From assembly GCA_023485685.1 (NCBI GenBank), contig JAMCZK010000031.1, forward strand, positions 1 to 40,674: a stretch of DNA of 40,674 nucleotides, in the 5' to 3' direction. Positions 27,534 through 33,237 of the stretch are shown here, piece by piece (positions within the stretch are counted from its first letter, which is position 1; the number at the start of each line of letters is the position of its first letter). Source of the stretch: Chloroflexota bacterium. GTDB taxonomy: Bacteria > Chloroflexota > Anaerolineae > Anaerolineales > UBA11579. The notes under the pieces were generated by a model. It did not search any database, was not told where the DNA came from, and saw nothing but the letters and a program-made list of their open reading frames with translations. Position numbers and translations under genes: made by a program.

Positions 27534-28011
27534 ATGAAACACACCAAGGGTCACGAAATGAAACACAAGCCTATGCACTGGAACCGGTTGCTGCTGATGG
27601 CGGCCCTGCATTTCATTGCCATGTAAGTCTTGATGTACGCCATGGTGGACCGCATCGACAACGTTTTCCCAAATTTGAACCAGGCCTACATGGCTGCCAT
27701 CATGACTTCACCCATGCTGTCCTCGAAGTCTGGCTGATGGTTCGATGTACGCGAACCAGCGCGCCTTGTGGGCGATCCTGGCGGGCAGCGTCTTCGTTTT
27801 CGGCGCCGCTTTCATCTTCATCCGCCAACAGACTGCCATCGGCGATGAGGGATTCCTGCGCTCGATGATTCCGCACCATTCCGCCGCAATCCTGATGTGT
27901 GCGCAGGCGTCTATAGAGGACGCGCAGATCTTGGACCTCTGCCAACGTATCATCACTTCACAGCAGGCCGAGATTGAAGAAATGAAGGCAGCCTTGGAGC
28001 GGTTCGAATAA
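27534..28011 (+). pseudogene. DUF305-type membrane protein, broken by a stop and two single-base deletions
   Basis: The pieces match a small membrane protein whose N-terminus is His-rich (MKHTKGHEMKHKPMHW), followed by helices and a DUF305-like C-terminus with RSMIPHHSAAILMCAQA and CQRIITSQQAEIEEMKAAL. The conserved HH and Q residues suggest metal binding. ATG 27534 has a ribosome site (GAGG, 6 bases). TAA at 27624-27626 replaces a Tyr codon in HFIAM*VLMYAMVD. The frame then moves twice, near 27719 (LFLEVWLM continues in another frame) and near 27743. The last open part from 27745 (88 residues) could still be made alone. Three lesions make a decayed gene more likely than one read error. Confidence 0.7.
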
Positions 28012-28037
28012 TTTATCTGGCCGCTAGTTTGGCGTAG

Positions 28038-28063
28038 GGGCGCACGGCCGTGCGCCCTTTTTT
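28038..28063 (+). terminator. Rho-independent terminator
   Basis: Perfect 20-base palindrome (GGGCGCACGG/CCGTGCGCCC, 28038-28057) followed by TTTTTT. It lies 27 bases after the DUF305-type stop and ends that transcript. Confidence 0.8.
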
Positions 28064-28136
28064 ATCCCCCGCAATCTTCCGGCTCCACGTCGAAATTACC
28101 TTGCCTTATCCCTCTGCAATCGCTCCTCGATATTCC

Positions 28137-28245
28137 GTCATTGCGAGGAGGGAGCTTTAAGCCGCCTATAGCGGCGAAGCCCAGAGCCTGCCCTGACCCT
28201 GAGCGAAGCGAAGGGGAATGGGTGGCAATCTCCTGGCTGGCCTGC
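28137..28245. repeat. Intergenic REP-like repeat (GTCATTGCGAGG type)
   Basis: Contains CGTCATTGCGAGGAGGGAGC, then GCGGCGAAGCCC, CCCTGAGCGAAGCGAAGGGG and GGTGGCAATCTCCTGG. These are the building blocks of repetitive intergenic elements seen in many Chloroflexi genomes. The arms are partly inverted (GAGCGAAGCGA). No coding frame fits. Related short pieces occur at 35129-35155 (ACTCCGAGCGTAGCGAGGAATCT). Copy number must be checked genome-wide. Confidence 0.6.
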
Positions 28246-28249
28246 GCGG

Positions 28250-28546
28250 TTACCCTCCAGCAATCGCCCCCACGATCATAAATGGCTCCTCCCCTTTCGC
28301 CACCGCCTCCGGCAGCGCTGCGTCCGGCGGCTCGTGCGAGAGATCTTCCTGGCAGGCGAAGAAACGCAGGTAGGCGCGCCGCTTCCCGCTCTCGTGTTCG
28401 CGGATCGTGCCGCGCAGCATCGGGTACTTGGCTTCCAGCGCATCCAGGATGCTGCGCTGGGTAACCGCGCCGGTGACTTCGACCGCGATCTCGCTGCCGA
28501 CGTGAGCGAGTTGCTGCAAATGGTAGGGGAGTTTGACTCGAACCAT
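28250..28546 (-). CDS. MoaD/ThiS-family ubiquitin-like sulfur-carrier protein
   Basis: 98 residues ending in the Gly-Gly needed for thiocarboxylation (MIVGAIAGG, stop TAA). The beta-grasp pattern is seen in [34 protein letters not shown] and [14 protein letters not shown]. The middle ([18 protein letters not shown]) is longer than in ordinary MoaD and is typical of the stand-alone MoaD-like group. It follows the BNR propeller gene on the same strand, 74 bases downstream. Pairings of MoaD-like and BNR/propeller proteins are, to my knowledge, seen in other bacteria but not explained. No molybdopterin genes are near. A sulfur-transfer role is inferred; the target is unknown. Confidence 0.8.
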   Translation of the reverse strand: MVRVKLPYHLQQLAHVGSEIAVEVTGAVTQRSILDALEAKYPMLRGTIREHESGKRRAYLRFFACQEDLSHEPPDAALPEAVAKGEEPFMIVGAIAGG

Positions 28547-28568
28547 GATAGGTACATCCGGACGTCCT

Positions 28569-28606
28569 GAGGTCTCGAAGTCCTGACGTCAAGACCCCTA
28601 GACCTC
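28569..28606. repeat. GACGTC-centred hairpin element, copy 1
   Basis: GAGGTCT (28569-28575) pairs with AGACCTC (28600-28606). The interior has GTCCTGACGTCAAGAC, centred on TGACGTCA. It lies between the propeller gene and the MoaD-like gene. A related hairpin is at 33165-33222. Confidence 0.6.
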
Positions 28607-28620
28607 TAGACTTCGGGACA

Positions 28621-29733
28621 TCACTTGAGCGTTTGCACTTCCACCGACTTCACCGCCGGCAGGTCGCGCACGATGGCGTTCCACGTGTCGCCGGAATCCG
28701 CCGACGCGTACACCTGGCCGCCCGTGGTTCCGAAATAGATGCCGCACTCGTCCATCGTGTCCACCGCCATGGCATCCCGCAGCACGTTCACGTAGCAGTC
28801 TTTCTGCGGCAGACCCTTGGTCAGCGCTTCCCACTCGTTCCCGCCTTTGCTGCGATACACGCGCAGTTTCCCGTCCGGCGGGTAATGCTCGGAATCGCTC
28901 TTGATCGGAACAACATAGATGGTCTGCGGGTCGTGGGCGTGCACGTCGATCACGAAGCCGAAGTCGCTGGGCAGGTTGCCGCTCACTTCGCGCCAGTTCT
29001 CGCCTGCGTCGTCGCTGCGCATCACGTCCCAGTGTTTTTGCATGAAGAGTACGTTCGGATTCGAAGGATGCATGGCCACATGGTGCACGCAGTGACCCAC
29101 TTCCGCGGTGGGGTTCGGCAAAAAGTCGGACTTCAGTCCCTTGGTGATCGTCTTCCAAGTTTTGCCGCCGTCGTCGCTGCGGAAGGCGCCCGCCGCCGAG
29201 ATGGCGGTGTACATGCGCTCGGGGTTGCGCGGGTCCAGGATGATTGTATGTAGGCACAGGCCGCCGGCGCCCGGCGCCCACTGCGAGCCGGTGCTATGCT
29301 CGCGCAGCCCGGAAAGCTCCGCCCAGGTTTTTCCGCCGTCGGTGGACTTGAACAGCGCCGCGTCCTCTACACCTGCGAACACCGTATCCACGTCGTGCGG
29401 CGAAGGTTCGAAGTGCCAGACGCGCTTGAACTCCCAGGGGTGCGGGGTGCCGTCGTACCACTGGTGCGTGCCTGGCGTGCCGTGGTACTTGAAATCGTTG
29501 CCAACCGCTTCCCAGGTCACCCCGCCGTCATCGGAGCGGTGCACCACCTGCCCGAACCAGTCGCCGGCTTGCGAGGCGTAGATACGGTTGGGCTCGATGG
29601 GCGAGCCCTTGACGTGGTAGATCTCCAGCCCGCCAAAATGCGGACCTTCGACCTTCCAATCTTTGCGCTTGCCGTCCGATGTGAGGACGAACGCGCCTTT
29701 ATGTGTACCTACGAGTACGCGAACTTGGGACAT
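28621..29733 (-). CDS. BNR/Asp-box beta-propeller protein (sialidase/sortilin-like fold)
   Basis: 370 residues with repeated Asp-box motifs: [48 protein letters not shown] and [11 protein letters not shown], spaced about 50 to 70 residues apart. This predicts a multi-bladed beta-propeller. No signal peptide is seen, so it is probably cytoplasmic. The sialidase catalytic residues (Arg triad, Tyr/Glu) are not recognisable, so a glycosidase role is not supported. The N-terminus is [17 protein letters not shown]. The start has ribosome site AAGGAG 6 bases upstream. It is followed by the MoaD-like gene. A truncated second copy of its 5' end lies 400 bases upstream. Confidence 0.85.
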   Translation of the reverse strand: MSQVRVLVGTHKGAFVLTSDGKRKDWKVEGPHFGGLEIYHVKGSPIEPNRIYASQAGDWFGQVVHRSDDGGVTWEAVGNDFKYHGTPGTHQWYDGTPHPWEFKRVWHFEPSPHDVDTVFAGVEDAALFKSTDGGKTWAELSGLREHSTGSQWAPGAGGLCLHTIILDPRNPERMYTAISAAGAFRSDDGGKTWKTITKGLKSDFLPNPTAEVGHCVHHVAMHPSNPNVLFMQKHWDVMRSDDAGENWREVSGNLPSDFGFVIDVHAHDPQTIYVVPIKSDSEHYPPDGKLRVYRSKGGNEWEALTKGLPQKDCYVNVLRDAMAVDTMDECGIYFGTTGGQVYASADSGDTWNAIVRDLPAVKSVEVQTLK

Positions 29734-29819
29734 GAGACACTCCTTATGGCGAAGGGATTAGGGGGCATATTTTACATGATGGTAAACCTCGCCTGGCCTG
29801 TGAGTGCTATTGCCACTAG

Positions 29820-29984
29820 TCAAGATATTATTCCGCGAAGTACGCGGGGTGGGGTCCTCCTTACCCATTCGTCGCAGTAAACTGCTCCCCAGGGCGGAGC
29901 TTGACTTGACAGGCCTAACCCCAAGACAACGAAAATGAAGCGCTGGTTATGGGCTTCGTCGAATTCGGGTTCGAAATCGGACAT
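29820..29984 (-). CDS. Small hypothetical ORF between the propeller gene and its truncated copy
   Basis: 54 codons starting MSDFEPEFDEAHNQRFIFVV, with a good ribosome site (GGGAGG, 5 bases) on the minus strand. The N-terminus is acidic, then there is a short hydrophobic stretch (FIFVVLGLGL), and the tail is Trp/Pro/Arg-rich. It could be a real small protein or the front of a decayed gene. No family recognised. Confidence 0.35.
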   Translation of the reverse strand: MSDFEPEFDEAHNQRFIFVVLGLGLSSQAPPWGAVYCDEWVRRTPPRVLRGIIS

Positions 29985-30136
29985 GATGGCCTCCCTTATT
30001 TGGCGGGCAGCAAACAGCTATCAGTCAGCGGTCAGCTATTGGCCGTAGAGTTAGGTTGTCTAAATAGCATGAAAATGTGGATTTGTGGGGAAATTGGGGC
30101 GGTTGTCAAGGAAGTGGAAAGGAAAGGTGGAGGCAG

Positions 30137-30292
30137 CTAGCTGGTGGGGCTGCGGCCTAACGAGCCTTTCACGTAGTGGATCTCCATCCCGCCGAAATGC
30201 GGTCCCTCGACCTTCCAGTCTTTGCGCTTGCCGTCCGACGTGAGGACGAACGCGCCTTTATGTGTGCCTACGAGTACTCGTACTTGGGACAA
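30137..30292 (-). pseudogene. Truncated second copy of the BNR propeller gene (5' end only)
   Basis: From TTG 30292 (ribosome site AAAGGAG) it encodes [18 protein letters not shown] and the next residues almost identically to the gene at 29733. The match is about 43 residues, with LEIYHVKG in one and MEIHYVKG in the other. After VKGS it leaves homology, and a TAG stops it 7 residues later. At DNA level roughly 10-12% of bases differ, mostly at silent positions, so the copy was probably a working paralog before truncation and not a fresh duplication. Homology extends upstream through the ribosome site. Confidence 0.72.
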
Positions 30293-30404
30293 GGGATGCT
30301 CCTTTTGGGAGATGAGATAATTGCGAAAACATTTTACCTGTAGATTTCCCAACTATGACTGCTCTTTTTTATCAATTCAGAAATGAAATGAGTGTAGAAT
30401 TGTT

Positions 30405-30869
30405 ATGGAGGATCAAATGTCGTTCTCTGAGGGACCCTATGTGCAGGCTGCTTGTTTTTGTGAGCAGGTGATCGAGGATAAATCGGGCGTCTTATCTCTG
30501 ATAAGAATAATAGATACTCTTACACATACTGCTGCCGGTCCGGAACCTCCAAAGGATCTCCAACCATTTACTTATAATTTAAAACTTGTACTAATGCTAA
30601 AAGCTGGAAGTGCAAGGGGGAGGTTTACCTTGCAATTGACTCCTGAATTACCAACCGGTGAAGCAAGAAAAACTGTTGATATAACAGTACATCTAGATGG
30701 GGAAGAAAAAGGACAGAATATCATCACAAACATGGCATTTACGTTTGAGCATGAAGGTTTGCATTGGTTTATTGTTAAATTCGAGAATGAAATACTAACT
30801 CAAATCCCTCTTCGAATTCGATACAACCGCGTCATAACAGGTGCGCCACCTGGACCTGAAACAAAATAA
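30405..30869 (+). CDS. DUF6941-type protein, hypothetical
   Basis: 154 residues from ATG 30405 or 150 from ATG 30417. The second has the better ribosome site (GGAGG, 6 bases), while the first sits 4 bases after a TAGAAT. The sequence opens with VQAACFCEQVIEDKSGVLSL then IRIIDTLTH, a pattern I associate with the DUF6941 family of small beta-rich proteins. It continues with FTLQLTPELPTG and LHWFIVKFENEILTQIPLRI, alternating strands. No signal peptide. Codon usage is visibly AT-richer than in neighbouring GC-rich genes, suggesting acquisition by transfer. Function unknown. Confidence 0.68.
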   Translation: MEDQMSFSEGPYVQAACFCEQVIEDKSGVLSLIRIIDTLTHTAAGPEPPKDLQPFTYNLKLVLMLKAGSARGRFTLQLTPELPTGEARKTVDITVHLDGEEKGQNIITNMAFTFEHEGLHWFIVKFENEILTQIPLRIRYNRVITGAPPGPETK

Positions 30870-30887
30870 CGCAGGGCGAATGCTATT

Positions 30888-31247
30888 CTAGTGATTAAAT
30901 TCCGCGGTAAAGTCGGGTTCTATGATTTTAAGATCATCTGAGTGACTAGATGCGTTAGAGGAAGAGGCGTACGAGGAAATGTATTGAAGGGTTGGATAAT
31001 AATTCTCTACGACAGTATATTTGTCCAGCATTTGAGAAACAATTCTTTTAATCTCGGATTGTGGTTTTATGCTCGCTGAAACTTCTGCAATAGCAAGCTC
31101 AAGCGCAGCAACCACTTCAGAATCCGCGGTGTCGAGTTGACTGGCATACATATGGACGCGCGAAGCTAGCCATTCTTCAAATTCTTTGGGAGAAATGATC
31201 GATTCACTAAAATCGATCAGGACTTCTCTAAGGTCGTTACTGATCAT
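30888..31247 (-). CDS. Hypothetical small acidic/helical protein
   Basis: 119 residues, starting MISNDLREVLIDFSESIISP, with a textbook ribosome site (GGAGG, 5 bases before ATG 31247). The sequence looks mostly helical (KEFEEWLASRVHMYASQLD, EVVAALELAIAEVSA), with a Ser-rich tail. It is AT-rich like its neighbours. Its ATG overlaps the ATG of the opposite-strand gene (CATG at 31245-31248). No family recognised. Confidence 0.6.
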   Translation of the reverse strand: MISNDLREVLIDFSESIISPKEFEEWLASRVHMYASQLDTADSEVVAALELAIAEVSASIKPQSEIKRIVSQMLDKYTVVENYYPTLQYISSYASSSNASSHSDDLKIIEPDFTAEFNH

Positions 31248-31581
31248 GCCTTCCTCCAGTTTTGAAAAACGCCCATTACCCGTGGATTGGGTGACAGCCG
31301 ATTTTATTCGTGAATATTTTAACAGAAATAACTACTATCAAAAGGCGCTTAATGGCGAATTAATCACGAAAATCAAGCGTAGCGATCATCCCGAAGTCCC
31401 TCCTAAGGGCGAACCAGTCTGTACTCATAGTCAGATTGTATATTACTTTGATCAGAACGGAAGGCCGTTAGCAGTAGTTCATCAGTACTTGCGCCCAGAT
31501 GGGTCCTTGGGGGCAAGCGGACAGCCCGATCCTAAACGGATCATATTAAGTGACAAAATCATAGCAACGCGACAATTATAG
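31246..31581 (+). CDS. Hypothetical protein of 111 residues
   Basis: From ATG 31246 it encodes MPSSSFEKRPLPVDWVTADF and so on, with a plausible globular beta-rich middle (THSQIVYYFDQNGRPLAVVH, QYLRPDGSLGASGQPDPKRI). A TTG at 31186 would add 20 residues read antisense through the other gene, so I prefer 31246. The upstream ribosome site is weak (AAGG, 12 bases). AT-rich. The pattern of Tyr/Phe-Asp-Gly residues resembles small colicin-immunity-like or toxin-partner proteins, but I do not claim this. Confidence 0.55.
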   Translation: MPSSSFEKRPLPVDWVTADFIREYFNRNNYYQKALNGELITKIKRSDHPEVPPKGEPVCTHSQIVYYFDQNGRPLAVVHQYLRPDGSLGASGQPDPKRIILSDKIIATRQL

Positions 31582-31683
31582 CGGAAAGAGATAAAAAACC
31601 AGGAAGATAGCACTGCTTGTTAAGTAAAGGACTAGGGGGTTTTTACGAAAGCTAAACTTCAAAGCCCTCCGCCTCTCTTGCCG

Positions 31684-31795
31684 TATAAACCCCTACAAGC
31701 TAAACAACACGCGTCCTAAACAACACGCGTCGACCGGTCCGGCTAGCCGGGTTCGCTGCCGCCAGCAAGCCGAGGCCACAACCTAGGTCTTTTTT
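31684..31795 (+). repeat. Decayed copy of the thrS promoter/T-box leader 5' part
   Basis: The order of motifs matches the intact leader at 32808-32915. Here CCGTATAAACCCCTACAAGC stands against CCGTATAATCCTCCTCACAA, ACACGCGTCGACCGG against CGCGCGTCGACCGG, and CGCCAGCAAGCCGAGGCC against CGCCAGGAAGCCGAGGCC. A 16-base direct repeat (CTAAACAACACGCGTC, 31700-31715 and 31716-31731) sits in it. It lacks the T-box sequence and ends in a T-run that overlaps the stop of the minus-strand gene. It cannot work as a complete T-box. Confidence 0.6.
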
Positions 31796-32751
31796 ATCTG
31801 CTAAAGCTTGTCACAAATTGCTCTTCCCCTACATTGGATAGCACGCCCTGATACGGCCACATGCTTTGGTCATCCACCAGGAGGGTCACCTTGTAGGCGT
31901 TGAAGCCCGTGTACTCGCAGCTTTGGTAATACACCGCGTAGACCTGGTAGGTGCCGTGCGGCGCGCCGCCCGTAGGCCAAAAGATATTCTCGACAGGCGG
32001 ATCATTGCTGCACGACGCGTTGGCGTCCACGTCCAGCGTGCCGCCGCTGGCTGAATGCGAATTCTGGAACCAGATTTCTTCGCCCGAGGGATCGAACACG
32101 TGCAGGTCGAGATCTACCGGGGATTCCCAGCGCAGAGTCACCTGCACGTCGCCGGTGCCCAACAGGGGTTCTGTGGACACGATGCCGGGGATTAACTCAG
32201 CGAGGATTGGTTTGATGTAGTCATCGTAAAAGACCACCCCCACCGCAACCGCTGCCAGGGTGGCTAGCAGCACCAGCGCGCAGCCCACCTTGGCGCAGGA
32301 GGATGACGACTTGGCCGGTTCGGCTTTTTGTGTGGAGCCTTCCGCACCGCCCCGCTCGGCGGCCGGCTGGCTGGCAGCCGAAGAGCCGCCCGCCGCGCTT
32401 TGTTCTGCGAGCAAGCGGCCCAGGGTTTCCTTGGCCTCTTTCCTGGCCTCGTCCTTGAGTTCTCCTTCGGCTTGAATCTTTGAGCACTTTGACCAGGGTG
32501 TCGAAGGCTTTGTCACGGATCGGCTTGAGTTGCAGCTCAGCCCCCGCCGAGATCTTGGCGGCTTGCAGCGTTTTTCCGGCATCCAGCGCTTTGCCGTTTG
32601 CCAGGTTGATCAATTGATAATTGAGCTTCTTGGGGAGATTGAGGCGGTCTGCAAGGATGAGGGTCAGTTCGCGGACGGGCAGATCCTCATGAAGCAATTG
32701 GGCGAAGCGGTGCCCGCCAGGATCACGTACGGCAACGGCGATCTCTGCCAT
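31794..32751 (-). pseudogene. EsaB/YukD-like ubiquitin-fold protein with transmembrane and DUF2135-like C-terminal domain, one-base frameshift
   Basis: Read in two frames it makes one sensible protein. The N-terminus (ATG 32751) is MAEIAVAVRDPGGHRFAQLL through LTLILADRLNLPKKLNYQLI and GKTLQAAKISAGAELQLKPI, a beta-grasp EsaB/YukD-type domain (about 1-80). The frame ends near 32480 at ...TLVKVLK and continues one base later as IQAEGELKDEARKEAKETLG, a helical linker. Then come a Ser/Ala-rich segment, one transmembrane helix (VGCALVLLATLAAVAVGVVF) and a domain with DLDLHVFDPSGEEIWF and GAPHGTYQVYAVYYQ, like DUF2135/YfaP domains. Total about 315 residues. A single extra A in CTCAAAGATTCAAGCC would explain the break. 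Probably exposes the C-terminal domain outside the membrane. Confidence 0.68.
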
Positions 32752-32788
32752 CGTTCCTCCTCACACTTCGATTTTCGCATTGGGCCGC

Positions 32789-32817
32789 TTGCCATCCTCA
32801 TCCCTTCGCCGTATAAT
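32789..32817 (+). promoter_or_regulatory. thrS promoter
   Basis: TTGCCA (32789-32794), 17-base spacer, TATAAT (32812-32817). A near-consensus sigma-70 type promoter placed just before the T-box leader; expected start near 32824. Confidence 0.85.
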
Positions 32818-33042
32818 CCTCCTCACAACTAAACACGCGCGTCGACCGGGAAGAGTAATGCTTAGGACGGGTTAAAACCCCGTCCACGCTCCGCCAGGAA
32901 GCCGAGGCCAGAGACTGCGAGCCTCAGCCGGTAGCACCGCATAAAAACCACCCGCGAGCGAGAAACTGAACGTTGCCAATGGCAGCAAGTAAGCGAAACG
33001 GGCGCTCCCGTTATAGAGCCAAAAGATAGTCAGATAGTTTCG

Positions 33043-33099
33043 TAGTCAGGTAGTTTGTAGTCAACTACCAGACTAAGTGACTAGCAAACTACTTGACTA
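33043..33099 (+). other. Long T-box stem III
   Basis: TAGTCAGGTAGTTTG (33043-33057) pairs with CAAACTACTTGACTA (33085-33099) with one G-U, and TAGTCA (33058-33063) pairs with TGACTA (33078-33083) inside it. That gives about 21 bp, one bulge and a 14-base loop, longer than is usual for this stem. Confidence 0.7.
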
Positions 33100-33121
33100 A
33101 TTTGGGTGGAACCGCGAGCTA

Positions 33122-33152
33122 ACGCTTGCCCCAATATCGGGCAGGCGTTTTT
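33122..33152 (+). terminator. T-box regulated intrinsic terminator
   Basis: ACGCTTGCCC (33122-33131) pairs with GGGCAGGCGT (33139-33148), one G-U, loop CAATATC, then TTTTT. Its 5' arm follows the T-box core, as required for the alternative antiterminator. Confidence 0.88.
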
Positions 33153-33164
33153 GTTTAACTACAT

Positions 33165-33222
33165 CGTCTAGAAGTCCGGAGGTCTTGACGTCAAGACTTC
33201 CAGACCTCAAGACCTCCAGACG
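33165..33222. repeat. GACGTC-centred hairpin element, copy 2
   Basis: The core GGAGGTCTTGACGTCAAGACTTCC (33178-33201) is a 24-base palindrome with one mismatch. Outer CGTCT/AGACG arms complete it. It lies between the T-box terminator and the thrS start. It shares TGACGTCAAGAC and the AGACCTC-type arms with copy 1 at 28569. Confidence 0.6.
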
Positions 33223-33237
33223 ACAAAGGAGTGTTTT

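Larger units (their letters stand above)
32824..33156 (+). promoter_or_regulatory. T-box riboswitch leader of thrS (tRNA-Thr sensing)
   Basis: Uncharged tRNA binding switches this leader from terminator to antiterminator. The T-box core GGGTGGAACCGCG lies at 33104-33116, with TGGA available to pair the tRNA NCCA end. The A fits a U73 discriminator, as in tRNA-Thr. Stem I begins GACCGGGAAGAGTAA, carries the AGTA loop-E type motif and includes CCAGAGACTGCGAGCC. A GGACGGG/CCCGTCC hairpin lies near 32860-32885. An ACC triplet at 32936-32938 is a candidate threonine specifier, not proven. A long stem (33043-33099) precedes the core, and the terminator follows at 33122. Control of thrS by threonyl-tRNA charging is the expected role. 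Confidence 0.9.

Noticed and set aside
28598-29281. 227-codon minus-strand frame overlapping the propeller gene
   Set aside because: Out-of-frame reading of the Asp-box gene; Arg/Pro/Ala-rich with no domains.
28621-29733. Calling the propeller protein an active sialidase
   Set aside because: Only Asp boxes are present; no catalytic Arg triad or Tyr/Glu pair is recognisable and there is no signal peptide.
33020-33100. Repeated TAGTCAGGTAGTTT units as a possible CRISPR or tandem repeat array
   Set aside because: Too few and too short units, no spacers, and they form the two arms of the T-box stem III.
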